A stretch of 64,000 bases of DNA, taken from the NCBI RefSeq assembly GCF_000338275.1, contig NZ_ANMR01000006.1, positions 124,001-188,000 of the forward strand, in the 5' to 3' direction. The position numbers were made by a program, and so were the translations under genes. This document shows, piece after piece, positions 9,769 to 18,857 of this stretch. The stretch's first letter is position 1, and each line of letters starts with the position of its first letter. The notes beneath the pieces are model-generated. The model had not been told where the DNA came from and searched no databases. It saw nothing but the letters and a program-made list of their open reading frames with translations. Origin of the DNA: Staphylococcus xylosus NJ (GTDB taxonomy: Bacteria > Bacillota > Bacilli > Staphylococcales > Staphylococcaceae).

Positions 9769-10068
9769 CTATTTTAAATTTTCTAACAAATAAGGCACCG
9801 ATTGAAATGCATAAATCCTTTTTTGCTCTTCACCTTTTGACATTACTAATAAAACTGGTACAGATTGAATTTCATACAATTGACTAAAATCAGGATGAAA
9901 GTTTAAGTCCATTTTTATTGTAGGTAATTGCAAAATATCGTTAGCAATATCTAGCATACGTTCAGAAACCTTACATGTGCCACATGTTGGTGTATAACCA
10001 AAGATAAGATACTTATCTTCATTTATATATTTATTGACGTCAACGCGTTGTTCACTTGTTACATTCAT
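9769..10068 (-). CDS. Thioredoxin-like protein, CGTC active site
   Basis: 99-residue thioredoxin-fold protein with the redox motif TPTCGTCK (Cys29, Cys32) and a cis-proline region (QSVPVLLVMSKGE). Cytosolic thiol-disulfide exchange is the expected activity; the substrate is unknown. Its start overlaps the stop of the toprim gene (ATG at 10068, 4-bp overlap), so the two are co-translated. This toprim-thioredoxin pair between metNIQ and gcvH is normal for staphylococci. Confidence 0.85.
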   Translation of the reverse strand: MNVTSEQRVDVNKYINEDKYLIFGYTPTCGTCKVSERMLDIANDILQLPTIKMDLNFHPDFSQLYEIQSVPVLLVMSKGEEQKRIYAFQSVPYLLENLK

Positions 10069-10457
10069 GTTAATAAACTTACCCTTTCAGCTATATAATC
10101 CAATTTTGCTTTCGCCACCTTTTCTTCATCCTTAACTATAAAACCATGTTTTTCCAATACTCTAGATAAATATGGTTTAGGACAACGAGCGACTTCACAA
10201 TATTGTTTATCTACTCTTATATGTCTACTTTCACTTAAATAGCGTTTGAACCATTTTCGTATTCTTTCACCTTCATCATCCGAATCAACAAGAATATACA
10301 CTTGTTTGTCATATAAAGTATCAATCATTTCATCTAATTTATCTACACTCATCGTACCATTCGTGCAAATAATTTCTATTGGCTGATCAATCACTTGTTT
10401 GACACGCTTCTTGTCTGACTTTCCTTCGACAACAATTACTTGGTTCAGTATCGTCAT
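10065..10457 (-). CDS. Small toprim-domain protein
   Basis: 130-residue stand-alone toprim protein, with the catalytic Glu motif VVEGKSD near the start and the acidic LVDSDDEGERIRKW motif in the middle, as in the metal-binding nucleotidyl transfer/hydrolysis domain of primases, topoisomerases and RNase M5. It probably acts on nucleic acid, possibly like RNase M5, but the exact role is unknown. I chose ATG 10457 (MTILNQVIVVEG) over the GTG at 10466 because GAGGGTG lies at the right distance. Overlaps the thioredoxin gene by 4 bp. Confidence 0.8.
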   Translation of the reverse strand: MTILNQVIVVEGKSDKKRVKQVIDQPIEIICTNGTMSVDKLDEMIDTLYDKQVYILVDSDDEGERIRKWFKRYLSESRHIRVDKQYCEVARCPKPYLSRVLEKHGFIVKDEEKVAKAKLDYIAERVSLLT

Positions 10458-10649
10458 GACATCCACCCTCTAAATGTTGATAGTAAATCTTTTCTACTTA
10501 GTTCTTCACAATCCGTAGTGACAATAAACATAATTTACATAGTTAAAATATTTCTTATTATAACAAACATAATTTATCATTTTTTAAAGTTGAGGTGAAC
10601 TTGTTAGACTTATAAAATTGCTAAATCTTCAATAATCCTCAATGATATG

Positions 10650-10682
10650 AAAAAAACTCCAAGATAGTTATATCATGGAGTT
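10650..10682 (-). terminator. Terminator of gcvH
   Basis: On the minus strand ACTCCATGATA...TTGGAGT is followed by a run of seven T, directly after the gcvH stop. Confidence 0.85.
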
Positions 10683-10692
10683 CAGTGTTATA

Positions 10693-11073
10693 TTATTCGC
10701 CAATCATTTCTGAATATTGCTCTGCAGTTAATAATTCATCTAATTGACTTTCGTCACTTAGTTCAACTTTAACCATCCAAGCTTTTTCGTAAGGTGATTC
10801 ATTTACGAATTCAGGGCTATCTTCTAATTCATCATTAGATTCAACTACTTTACCTGATACAGGTGCATATAGTTCTGAAACAGTTTTTACGGATTCAACA
10901 CTACCAAAAGTGTCGCCTTCATTAATTTCGTCATCAACTTCTGGTAATTCAACGAATACGATATCGCCAAGTTCACCTTGAGCATATTCAGTGATACCAA
11001 TTGTTACTGTATTACCTTCAACTTTTACCCATTCATGTTCTTTAGAATATTTTAATTCACTCGGTACTGCCAC
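10693..11073 (-). CDS. gcvH: Glycine cleavage system H protein
   Basis: 126-residue lipoyl carrier of the glycine cleavage system, which shuttles the aminomethyl group between P, T and L proteins; in staphylococci GcvH is also an entry point for lipoyl transfer to 2-oxoacid dehydrogenases. The lipoylation site is Lys63 in [16 protein letters not shown], and the N-terminal [13 protein letters not shown] block is typical. Monocistronic by its own ribosome site (AGGAGGGG) and terminator. Confidence 0.97.
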   Translation of the reverse strand: MAVPSELKYSKEHEWVKVEGNTVTIGITEYAQGELGDIVFVELPEVDDEINEGDTFGSVESVKTVSELYAPVSGKVVESNDELEDSPEFVNESPYEKAWMVKVELSDESQLDELLTAEQYSEMIGE

Positions 11074-11265
11074 GAGAATCCCCTCCTAAATGATTTTACA
11101 TATTAATGATGCCATATGCATACCATACAATCAACTATTTCTTAGCATATTAATATTATTATAATCTTTTCATAACAATAGATGAAGCGTTTATAAACAC
11201 AACTTATAATTTCAACTTATAGAGATTGCTCTATTTAAAGAGATGCTCTATCTCCAAAAGAGGAA

Positions 11266-11622
11266 TTAAGATAACCATGTTTCCTTATATTGATCTTCTT
11301 TGAAACCAACTGTAACTTTGTCTCCAGAAATAGCTAATGGTCTTTTGACCAACATACCATTAGTTGATAATAAATCTAACTTTTCATCATCAGTAAGGTC
11401 ATTCATTTTGTCTTTAAGACCTAATTCACGATATTTAGCACCGTGCGTATTAAAGAGTTTATTTATATCGATATCAGTCGCCTCTAAAATTTCTTTAAAC
11501 TCGTTTTTAGTGGGCGTATGTTGTACTATATCGATTGGTTCAAAGCTCACACCGTAGTCTTGTAAAAATTTTGCTGCTTTTTTACAAGTAGTACAATTAG
11601 GATATTGGTAAAATTTTATCAT
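11266..11622 (-). CDS. ArsC/Spx-family thioredoxin-fold protein
   Basis: 118-residue member of the ArsC/Spx superfamily (YusI-like). The N-terminal CTTC motif (Cys10, Cys13 in YQYPNCTTCKKAAK) is the redox centre, and LVKRPLAISGDKVTVGFKE is the typical C-terminal block. It may be a glutaredoxin-like reductase or a regulator; it lacks proof of either. Start at ATG 11622 chosen because AGGAGG lies about 9 bp before it; an in-frame extension to 11652 has no ribosome site. It is divergent from the thioredoxin gene. Confidence 0.82.
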   Translation of the reverse strand: MIKFYQYPNCTTCKKAAKFLQDYGVSFEPIDIVQHTPTKNEFKEILEATDIDINKLFNTHGAKYRELGLKDKMNDLTDDEKLDLLSTNGMLVKRPLAISGDKVTVGFKEDQYKETWLS

Positions 11623-11763
11623 TATTCTGTACCTCCTATAACTAGTTAACATTAATATATCAAATTTATTGCCAAAACGCTCTAATTAATAAGCTGATTT
11701 TTTTTATAACTTCAAAATGTCCGTTATAATAAGCTTAATTATATTTTTAAAAAGGAGAAAATT

Positions 11764-12084
11764 ATGAAACCTATTAATACAAATGATGCATTTAAAGAAA
11801 CTATACAGAGTAATAACCCTGTCATTGTAAAATTCGAAGCTGGCTGGTGCCCTGACTGTAAAGCAATGGATATGTGGATTGACCCTATCCAAGAAAAATA
11901 CAATGATTACGACTGGTTTACAGTCAATCGTGACGAGCTTGAAGATGTTGCAGCTGACAACGATGTGATGGGCATACCAAGCTTACTAGTATTTAAAAAC
12001 GGAGAAAAATTAGCTCACTTACACTCAGCTAATGCGAAATCACCAGAACAAGTGGAAGCATTTTTAGCTGAAACATTTAAATAA
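11764..12084 (+). CDS. Thioredoxin-family protein, WCPDC active site
   Basis: 106-residue thioredoxin fold protein with active site GWCPDCKAMD (Cys29, Cys32) and cis-Pro loop MGIPSLLVFKNGE. Asp in place of the usual Gly-Pro inside the motif differs from TrxA (WCGPC), so this is an accessory thioredoxin of the type known in staphylococci rather than the main one. Start follows AAAAAGGAGAAAATT. Two terminator hairpins follow. Confidence 0.88.
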   Translation: MKPINTNDAFKETIQSNNPVIVKFEAGWCPDCKAMDMWIDPIQEKYNDYDWFTVNRDELEDVAADNDVMGIPSLLVFKNGEKLAHLHSANAKSPEQVEAFLAETFK

Positions 12085-12095
12085 TTGATTAATAA

Positions 12096-12150
12096 ATGAG
12101 ATATTTCATCTCATTTTATGGGCTGGGAGAAATTAATTGTCCCAGCCTTA
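12096..12150 (+). terminator. Double hairpin terminator
   Basis: Two successive stems: ATGAGAT / ATCTCAT followed by TTTTA (12096-12117), then GGCTGGGA / TCCCAGCC (12121-12147). They lie just after the thioredoxin stop. Confidence 0.75.
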
Positions 12151-12187
12151 ATTATTGTAATGACAGCATTTTTAAAGAGCCACTTCT

Positions 12188-12230
12188 TTAAAGAGCCACT
12201 TCTCAATTTATTGAGTTAGTGGCTCTTATG
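12188..12230. repeat. Hairpin at head of tandem array
   Basis: AAGAGCCACT pairs with AGTGGCTCTT, with the inner CTCAA/TTGAG also paired, giving an almost unbroken stem. The left arm is itself duplicated (AGAGCCACTTCT occurs twice, about 12176 and 12191) and the right arm is the first unit of the tandem repeat. Confidence 0.7.
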
Positions 12231-12470
12231 CATGAGCTCTAGCTCAGGTAATCTGTTTTAAGTTAGTGGCTCTTATGCATGAGCTCTAGCTCAGGTAATC
12301 TGTTTTAAATTAGTGGCTCTTATGCATGAGCTCTAGCTCAGGTAATCAGTTTTGAGTTAGTGGCTCTTATGCATGAGCTCTAGCTCAGGTAATCTGTTTT
12401 AAGTTAGTGACTCTTATGCATGAGCTCTAGCTCAGGTAATCAGTTTTGAGTTAGTGCGATATATGCATGA
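12215..12470. repeat. 47-bp tandem repeat, five full copies plus a partial sixth
   Basis: Units begin at 12215, 12262, 12309, 12356 and 12403, each exactly 47 bp apart, with a diverged sixth start at 12450. Core: GTTAGTGGCTCTTATGCATG followed by AGCTCTAGCTCAGGTAATC. Each unit holds the near-palindrome TGAGCTCTAGCTCA. Copies differ at few positions (for example TCTGTTTTA versus TCAGTTTTG), and the two unit types partly alternate. It fills the space between the convergent thioredoxin and nitroreductase genes. A variable-number repeat is likely. Confidence 0.92.
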
Positions 12471-12572
12471 ATATGAATTTTAACTCAGATAAAGCTCCTG
12501 TTAGCCTTAGTCATCTTTACCGAAATATAATGACGCAATTTTTTAATATTTAATTATATAATTATAAAAATT

Positions 12573-12625
12573 AAGAATGGGCACTCAAAGTCAAATTTCA
12601 CTTTTGATTTTGAATGCCCATTCTT
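12573..12625. terminator. Bidirectional terminator
   Basis: A 23-bp near-perfect stem starting AAGAATGGGCACTCAAAG and its complement, flanked by A runs and T runs on both sides, placed 10 bp after the nitroreductase stop. Confidence 0.85.
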
Positions 12626-12634
12626 AAAATCACT

Positions 12635-13174
12635 TTAAAACTTTTCTATTACTTGATCAGTATGACGCTCTCTATGTGGCATTTCATCCTGTAAATCTGT
12701 GAGATACAAGAAACCTACAAGTTGTTCATCATCTTTCACATTAAATATCGATCTTATTTCAGGGGTAAATATATATGCCGGTGATTTCCAACATGTGCCA
12801 ATACCCGCTTCATGTAATAATAGCATTAAGTTTTGTGCGAAAGCTCCAAATGCCATATTATTTTCTAAATCTTCTCGTTGTCTTGGATCTCTTTTTAGAA
12901 TTAATGCAAGCATGCCACCCAGATTTGTAACAGTGTTATAATGATTTTCTTGTTTTTTATCTAAATTAGGGAATGCGACCTCTGAGAGTTGTTTACTCAT
13001 AGGGCCCAAGCGATCTTTAGCAATATGAACCACTCTCCAAGGCTCTCTCATGCCATGATTAGGGGCATCTGTCGCTTGCTGTATCGCTTGATATAGAGCA
13101 TTATCATCTATAGTCATGTCTCTTTTAAAAACCTTAATACTTCTACGATGTGCAATTGCATCTTGTAGTTCCAT
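12635..13174 (-). CDS. Nitroreductase family protein
   Basis: 179-residue FMN-dependent nitroreductase-fold protein. It begins with the family block AIAHRRSIKVFKRD and contains APNHGMREPWRVVHIA and a MLLLHEAGIGTCWKSP segment near residues 115-132, typical of the YdjA/TdsD-like subgroup. It would reduce a nitro or quinone substrate with NAD(P)H; the physiological substrate is unknown. It lies between the repeat array and aroD, on the same strand as aroD. Confidence 0.88.
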   Translation of the reverse strand: MELQDAIAHRRSIKVFKRDMTIDDNALYQAIQQATDAPNHGMREPWRVVHIAKDRLGPMSKQLSEVAFPNLDKKQENHYNTVTNLGGMLALILKRDPRQREDLENNMAFGAFAQNLMLLLHEAGIGTCWKSPAYIFTPEIRSIFNVKDDEQLVGFLYLTDLQDEMPHRERHTDQVIEKF

Positions 13175-13240
13175 TGATTATCGCCCTTTCATTAGTGATA
13201 ATTATTTTCAATTATAAATCAGGCGACCACTATTTTCAAA

Positions 13241-13960
13241 CTACTCGTATAATTTAATTTGTTGCTTTAACTTTTCAACGTGGATTTGACCAGGTGCTTT
13301 TGGATCGTCTAAGCAACCATATGAAACTGAGCCTCCAAACAATCCCTGAGCAGTTCTTGAAATTAATCCAAGTTTAGACATCGCTATACCAACAACTTGT
13401 TGTGAAACTGTGTCTGCAGTCTCAGACATTGCATTTAATAGATTTAGAACATCTTGTTTATCATGAGGCATAACTGCTACTTTTAAATAATCTGGTTCAA
13501 GCTGGTGCATTTTATAATATAAACGTTTTAATACTTCCAATTTAGGTGTTTTCTTAAAGTTATGCTGTGATAATACAACTTCTATATTTTCACTATGAGC
13601 TGATTCTATCAAGGTTTGATATTTTTCTATAGGCACTCCTTCTTCATATTCAATATCTATCATATCAACATAATCTAATGAGATTATTTTCTCTAGCACA
13701 TTTAAGTATTTATCATTTGCTAATCGGCCTTCTCCACCTTGAATCTTTGTTCGATATGTTACTAACAATTTTTTATTTAAATTTAGTTTATATATGTCTT
13801 TAGCAATTTTTGCTAAAGATGCTTCATCAAAATTTAACCACTGATCTATTCTTAGTTCTATAATATCTATGGAGTCTTGATATTGTTTTAAATCCTCAAT
13901 TGTATGTTGTGCAAGTTCATGTTTGGGTGCAATTGTAACAGCTATATCAACTTTGGCCAT
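13241..13960 (-). CDS. aroD: Type I 3-dehydroquinate dehydratase
   Basis: 239-residue class I enzyme of the shikimate pathway converting 3-dehydroquinate to 3-dehydroshikimate through a Schiff base. The catalytic His133 (VLSQHNFKKTP) and the Schiff-base Lys160 (DYLKVAVMP) are in place, together with the substrate-binding IIELRID (residues 33-39) and the C-terminal GSVSYGCLDDPKAPGQI loop. Length matches the staphylococcal enzyme. Start follows AAAGGAAG. Confidence 0.96.
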   Translation of the reverse strand: MAKVDIAVTIAPKHELAQHTIEDLKQYQDSIDIIELRIDQWLNFDEASLAKIAKDIYKLNLNKKLLVTYRTKIQGGEGRLANDKYLNVLEKIISLDYVDMIDIEYEEGVPIEKYQTLIESAHSENIEVVLSQHNFKKTPKLEVLKRLYYKMHQLEPDYLKVAVMPHDKQDVLNLLNAMSETADTVSQQVVGIAMSKLGLISRTAQGLFGGSVSYGCLDDPKAPGQIHVEKLKQQIKLYE

Positions 13961-14112
13961 GTTTAAACTTCCTTTTATTAGTAATATTTAAATTATTGTA
14001 TAACAATTTCTAAAAATAATACAATTAAAAAACATATAAATTACTCAGTGAAATGATTTAAATAATTTTTCTTGGGTAAACATGAATTAGAAGTTTTTAA
14101 GGAGGTCATAAA

Positions 14113-14538
14113 ATGGCAGTAAATTATGAAACGAAAGCAACAAATACAGGTGGACGTAATGGTCACGTTCAAACTGACGATAAAGCAATTGATGTAGCAA
14201 TTGTACCACCGGCTCAAGCTGATGCTGAAAAAGGCACAAACCCAGAGCAATTGTTTGCAGCAGGTTATGCTTCATGTTTTAATGGCGCATTTGATTTAAT
14301 CTTAAAACAAAACAAAGTGAGAGGCGCTGAGCCAGAAGTTACTTTGACAGTACGTTTAGAAGATGACCCAGAAGCTGAAAGTCCTAAATTAAGCGTCTCA
14401 ATTGATGCAAAAGTAAAAAATGTATTATCTCAAGAAGAAGCTGAGAAATATTTACAAGATGCACACGAATTTTGTCCATACTCAAAAGCTACACGTGGCA
14501 ACATCGATGTTGACTTAAATGTAGCAGTTATTGACTAA
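14113..14538 (+). CDS. OsmC/Ohr-family organic hydroperoxide resistance protein
   Basis: 141-residue OsmC/Ohr fold protein. The two catalytic cysteines are visible, Cys55 in [11 protein letters not shown] and Cys121 in [12 protein letters not shown], so peroxidase activity toward organic hydroperoxides is expected, with thiols as reductant. N-terminal TGGRNGHV block is typical for Ohr. Start after AAGGAGGTC. It is divergent from aroD and followed by a strong terminator. Confidence 0.92.
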   Translation: MAVNYETKATNTGGRNGHVQTDDKAIDVAIVPPAQADAEKGTNPEQLFAAGYASCFNGAFDLILKQNKVRGAEPEVTLTVRLEDDPEAESPKLSVSIDAKVKNVLSQEEAEKYLQDAHEFCPYSKATRGNIDVDLNVAVID

Positions 14539-14544
14539 TATATT

Positions 14545-14586
14545 CCCCCGAAAAGTTCTTAATTGAAACTTTTCGGGGAGTTTTTT
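14545..14586 (+). terminator. Terminator after OsmC/Ohr gene
   Basis: CCCCCGAAAAGTT pairs with AACTTTTCGGGG, followed by TTTTTT. Confidence 0.9.
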
Positions 14587-14641
14587 GTCTTTTTATTCCT
14601 GGTGTACAATCTAGATGTTTTAGCACTTAATGAATATTTAA

Positions 14642-14752
14642 TTAATTTTCCCCTTCATCTTTATTGTGAGATAAGATGTAAGTAATCAACACTGCAAAAG
14701 AAATCAGGATTAGCACTACCAGTGAAACTATAATAGTTATTAAAGCTCCCAC
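14642..14752 (-). CDS. Putative 36-aa membrane peptide
   Basis: GTG at 14752 preceded by GGAGG at about 9 bp opens a 36-codon frame made of one long hydrophobic helix (residues 3-29) and a short charged tail (HNKDEGEN). Such single-helix peptides are common in staphylococci and usually missed; no function is assigned. The flanking stretch 14753-15027 has no other supported feature. Confidence 0.45.
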   Translation of the reverse strand: MGALITIIVSLVVLILISFAVLITYILSHNKDEGEN

Positions 14753-15027
14753 AATTTATGCCTCCATTCACATTTATGCATCTCGATATATTATATCATA
14801 ATTATCATATCTATATTATTCACTTAAATTATATATTAATATTTATTACGAAGTTTATAAAAAATAATTCTTTTTCATGATGAATTGAAAATGCTCACAT
14901 ATTTTTGCAAAAAATTAAAGATAGTATTGCTCAAATAAATTATTTCCTTTAATATTATAATTAAATTGGCAAACAAGCACTATTTATCCATTTAAAAAAA
15001 TACTTTGCAGAGGTTAGGAGGCATTTA

Positions 15028-15564
15028 ATGACTCAAATTCGCTATTTAACAACTGAAGATTTTTCTAATTATAAATCCTTGTTACTACAAGGTATTAATA
15101 AAGAACTCGAAGTATTAGCCTGGAAATTACAAAATGAGAAATGCTTAAATGATACAGATTTACACAAAGTACTATCCTCAGACTCAACAGATTGTATCGT
15201 TCTTGGAGCTTTTGAACAGGATATACTTATTGGCGCTGTTACACTAATTCATCATCAAACCTATAGCTTATCTCATAAAGCAACCTTAGAAAATATGTGC
15301 ATTAAAAATGTAAATCAAGATTCTAAAGAAGAAATTTCAAAAATGCTTATGCGCCAGATATTTGAAATTTGTAATGAAAAAGAAATTGAAATATTGATGA
15401 CTTCACTTATTTCAAATAACATTAGTGGTAAAGTCTTTTTTAGTAACTTAAATTTTGAAACACTTGTGTTGGAACAGCATGCTAGAAAATACGATAATTA
15501 TTACGTAGATGAGCATTGGCTTATTTATCATTTTGATGGAAATGAAAGTGACTTATTTGTTTAA
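15028..15564 (+). CDS. GNAT-like acetyltransferase
   Basis: 178-residue protein with a GNAT-type layout: N-terminal IRYLTTEDFSNYKSLLLQGI, a central beta-strand GAFEQDILIGAVTLI, and FSNLNFETL near the end resembling the GF motif. The acetyl-CoA loop is poorly conserved, so the assignment rests on overall pattern. Start ATG 15028 after TTAGGAGG. Single gene. Confidence 0.6.
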   Translation: MTQIRYLTTEDFSNYKSLLLQGINKELEVLAWKLQNEKCLNDTDLHKVLSSDSTDCIVLGAFEQDILIGAVTLIHHQTYSLSHKATLENMCIKNVNQDSKEEISKMLMRQIFEICNEKEIEILMTSLISNNISGKVFFSNLNFETLVLEQHARKYDNYYVDEHWLIYHFDGNESDLFV

Positions 15565-15700
15565 TAGCTATAATTACTAAATCGTTGTCACAGGGCAACT
15601 AAATTCCCCTATTTCTTAATTATTTTTAAATGAAAGTTGATAAATTGTTTTTTATTTCAAAGTACCTAATTAATTTGAGCCTAATCTACTAATCTTAAAA

Positions 15701-16072
15701 ATGACTTGCAATTATATTGCTAAACAAATATTATTTTTGTTAAGTGCTATTTTATTAATAAATATTCTATTCATCTTATTATTTAAGAGAGGGCTGAACA
15801 TTTTGAAATATGCTACAACGTTATTATCACTGTTCTTGTCATTAATCACACTTGCTACCCCATTATTAGTAGTTAATAAAGTTTTAGAGGGTAACCTACC
15901 AATATTAGCAGGTGGACTATTTATCTTAGGCGTTATATTAATTAATATATATGCAGGAATACGTGGCGACCGTATTGCTAATTTATTTGCCTTATGTGTC
16001 TCCATCTTTTCATTCATCTTATTAAGCTATCCGTTATGGAAACCTTTTGTAATTGGTTTTTTATATTACTAA
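15701..16072 (+). CDS. Small polytopic membrane protein
   Basis: Unrecognised hydrophobic protein with about four membrane segments. The longest frame starts at ATG 15701 (123 residues) but has no ribosome site. An in-frame TTG at 15803 with GAGAGGG 9 bp upstream would give 89 residues and three segments. I keep the long form because the extra N-terminus also reads as a membrane helix, but the short form is just as likely. A terminator follows. Confidence 0.55.
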   Translation: MTCNYIAKQILFLLSAILLINILFILLFKRGLNILKYATTLLSLFLSLITLATPLLVVNKVLEGNLPILAGGLFILGVILINIYAGIRGDRIANLFALCVSIFSFILLSYPLWKPFVIGFLYY

Positions 16073-16094
16073 ATAAATATCCCTACTTATTTAT

Positions 16095-16139
16095 AAAAGC
16101 TTTATGTTTACTTTGTTTGTAATCATAAAGCTTTTTTAT
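16095..16139 (+). terminator. Terminator
   Basis: AAAAGCTTTATG pairs with CATAAAGCTTTT, then TTATA; it is 22 bp after the small membrane protein gene. Confidence 0.8.
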
Positions 16140-16232
16140 AGTTTATTAATGCAATAAATATGAGTTTACACATTTTTAATTTTACAAATTTTCTGAAAAC
16201 GCTATAATATAAAAAATAAGGGGGAGAACGTT

Positions 16233-17528
16233 ATGAATTTAGCACTATTAGGTTTTATCATGATTATTATTTTTATGATATTAATCATGACACGTAAAAT
16301 GTCCGCATTAACAGCTTTAATCGTTTTACCAACGATTTTCGCTTTGCTTGGTGGCTTCTACGCTGGGATAGGTAAATTTATGCTCGAAGGAATAGAAACA
16401 GTAGCACCGACTGGAATTATGCTTACATTCGCTATTCTCTACTTCGGCGTCATGATAGATGCAGGTTTATTTGAGCCTGTAATTAACCAAATCATTAAAG
16501 TGGTCAAAGGGGATCCAGTTAAAATTGCATTTGGTACTGTAATCTTAGCTTCAATGGTAGCGTTAGATGGAGATGGCACGACTACGTTTATCATCACAGT
16601 TACAGCAATGATGCCACTTTATAAAAAAATTGGTATGAGCTTATATACACTGTCAACACTCGCGTTATTGTCCATTGGCGTTATGAATATGCTACCCTGG
16701 GGCGGACCGACAGCACGAGCTATTTCCTCATTACAAGTAACAACTGAAGAGGTATTTATTCCAATCATACCAGCAATGGTGGCAGGTATTGTTTTTGCTT
16801 TCAGTGTTGCATTCATACTAGGAAAGCGTGCTAAAAAACATATTACTTCTTATACCGATATAGATTTAAATGATATTAAACCAGAAATTTCAACTGAAGA
16901 CTCATTGTTAAAAAGACCAAAAATGCTTATACCAAACGCAATACTTACAATTTCACTTATTGTCTGTTTGATAATTGGTATATTACCAATCCCAGTGATG
17001 TTCATGCTTTGGTTTGGAGTAGCGATTTTATTAAATTATCCAAATCTTAGTATTCAAAATTCTGTGGTAAAAAAACATGCAGGAGACGTCCTATCAGTTA
17101 TCAGTTTAGTATTTGCCTCAGGTATTTTTACAGGCGTAATGAACGGTACTAAAATGGTTAACGAAATGGCAAATACCTTAGTTAATATCATTCCTGATGC
17201 TATGGGTAATCACTTTGCATTAATAACTGCCATATTAAGTGGACCATTTACATACTTCATGGCAAACGATCCATTTTATTACGGTGTACTACCAATTCTT
17301 GCCGAGTCTGCACAACAATTCGGCATTTCAAAAGTTGATATGGCAAGAGCATCCGTCTTAGGCCAACCATTACATGTGCTCAGTCCTTTATATGCCGCTG
17401 GTTATTTACTAGTCGGCATGCTTGATATAGAATACGGACAAAATCAAAGAATCGTTATAAAATGGGCAGTAGGATCTAGTTTATTTATGATACTTGTGGC
17501 GTGTATTTTAGGAATTATACCGTGGTAA
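16233..17528 (+). CDS. CitMHS-type citrate/cation symporter
   Basis: 431-residue polytopic membrane protein of the CitM (CitMHS) family, which takes up citrate as a metal complex with protons. Recognisable are the duplicated half-structure, the VALDGDGTTTFIITVTA block (about residues 110-126) and MNMLPWGGPTARA (about 151-163), both conserved in CitM/CitH. The start at 16233 follows GGGGGAGAA. It is monocistronic, closed by a strong terminator. The ion partner cannot be told from sequence. Confidence 0.88.
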   Translation: MNLALLGFIMIIIFMILIMTRKMSALTALIVLPTIFALLGGFYAGIGKFMLEGIETVAPTGIMLTFAILYFGVMIDAGLFEPVINQIIKVVKGDPVKIAFGTVILASMVALDGDGTTTFIITVTAMMPLYKKIGMSLYTLSTLALLSIGVMNMLPWGGPTARAISSLQVTTEEVFIPIIPAMVAGIVFAFSVAFILGKRAKKHITSYTDIDLNDIKPEISTEDSLLKRPKMLIPNAILTISLIVCLIIGILPIPVMFMLWFGVAILLNYPNLSIQNSVVKKHAGDVLSVISLVFASGIFTGVMNGTKMVNEMANTLVNIIPDAMGNHFALITAILSGPFTYFMANDPFYYGVLPILAESAQQFGISKVDMARASVLGQPLHVLSPLYAAGYLLVGMLDIEYGQNQRIVIKWAVGSSLFMILVACILGIIPW

Positions 17529-17563
17529 CACTATATTAAACTTTTAAAATAAATTATAATATG

Positions 17564-17612
17564 AGGGCTATGTTATCTATCTAAAAAAGATAGATGACAT
17601 AGCCCCATTTTT
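17564..17612 (+). terminator. Terminator of the CitMHS gene
   Basis: GGGCTATG...ATCTATCT pairs with GATAGAT...CATAGCCC, followed by ATTTTTGG. Confidence 0.88.
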
Positions 17613-17838
17613 GGTAAATAGTATCAATATGCAAGATTATAATTTTTGTCAGTCTATATTTATGTTAGGTTGTCCTGCATACCCCACTGCAACTTTTTAA
17701 AATATAAAATTCCATTACAAACTTAGACAGCAAATAAAATACTTTAGAATAAATAAATTTATATTATGCAAACCGTTTGATTTATGTTTTACATGGGTAA
17801 AAGTTAACGTCGGATTTACAATATTGAGGAGTGTTTTT

Positions 17839-18075
17839 ATGAATCAAATTAATGAATGTAATTATATCAATCCTTCTAAAGTTTCACTTGATTGGGAATG
17901 CTTTGTATTGAGCAAAAGTGACATGGAATTAGATGGATTGCCAAAGGAACTCATTAATTCTTGGATGGCACAAAATATCATTGAACCTTTTTCTATTAGA
18001 AACAACGAGATTAATTTTAAAACAACAGATATAAAAGCTGCTTTAGAAAAACAAAATTGGTATTATGACAATTAA
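17839..18075 (+). CDS. Hypothetical protein, 78 aa
   Basis: Unrecognised 78-residue soluble protein (MNQINECNYINPSKVSLDWE). Start ATG 17839 is set by GAGGAGTG about 6 bp upstream; a TTG five codons earlier overlaps that site and is rejected. Its stop is 5 bp from the stop of the convergent YozE-like gene. No membrane segment or motif. Confidence 0.65.
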   Translation: MNQINECNYINPSKVSLDWECFVLSKSDMELDGLPKELINSWMAQNIIEPFSIRNNEINFKTTDIKAALEKQNWYYDN

Positions 18076-18079
18076 AGTA

Positions 18080-18304
18080 TTAGTTAACTAATTCTATGTT
18101 ATTTCGATATAAACTTAATGCTCGTTTTGCAGAAGCTAAAAATTCGTGATCAAAATAATTACTATAGAAATATGAATTTAATGCAATAAAACTTGTTTCA
18201 TTTTTCGGAAAATTTTTGTCGCCTATAATATTATGCGCAAGTTGCCCGAGCGGTGTATCATCTTCTATAAAACCGATTACAAAATCATAAAATGTCATAA
18301 GCAT
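18080..18304 (-). CDS. YozE SAM-like fold protein
   Basis: 74-residue protein whose pattern FYDFVIGFIED..PLGQLAHNIIGD..FPKNETSFIALNSYF matches the YozE_SAM_like family (UPF0346), small helical bundles of unknown function; it is diverged from the core YozE. Start may be ATG 18304 or the second Met two codons in. Confidence 0.65.
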   Translation of the reverse strand: MLMTFYDFVIGFIEDDTPLGQLAHNIIGDKNFPKNETSFIALNSYFYSNYFDHEFLASAKRALSLYRNNIELVN

Positions 18305-18784
18305 TACCTCGATTATCTATATTTTAATCGTTACAGTCTTTTCCAAATGTGAGCGTTTGTTTAATCATAACAAATAATAAAGTTTTGTCTATCACGATAC
18401 ATTTATAAATTTAAATGTTTTCAAATTAAATACTGCTATGACAATATTTAATTTGAATTGTAAAATTTACAAAGTTTTTTTAATTTAATGTTAACTTCAT
18501 AAATTAAACTAAAGGTAGGGATGTTTATATAATATAACTGTATAAATAACCTACCTTTTCAATGTGTCTAATAAAATAAACGCACTAAATATAACATTAC
18601 AAAAAGTAATAAAATGTCTAATCACTATTCTCTTAATATATATTGACTGTTACTTAAACTACCAAATCTTTCTATCTGTACAAGCGAGTTGATTACAAAT
18701 ATTTTTCAACTAACAACTTTTTTTGTCCCTCTTTTGTCATTCACCAAAACTACTTACCATGAACATACTCTTTTCCCTTTCAAA
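18305..18784. other. Non-coding stretch
   Basis: About 480 bp, AT-rich, with no supported gene; only the promoter region of the YozE-like gene is expected at its left edge. Confidence 0.5.
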
Positions 18785-18833
18785 CAAAAAGAGCTATAAA
18801 GCAATCCAAAACAACAGATTACTTTATAGCTCA
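18785..18833 (-). terminator. Terminator of the TM2 gene
   Basis: GAGCTATAAAG pairs with CTTTATAGCTC; on the minus strand a TTTTTG run follows. Confidence 0.85.
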
Positions 18834-18857
18834 CATGCATAAACTATTTAGTTGTAC

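Noticed and set aside
12215..12470. Regular repeats looked like a CRISPR array
   Set aside because: Whole 47-bp units are repeated without variable spacers, and there are no cas genes; it is a plain tandem repeat.
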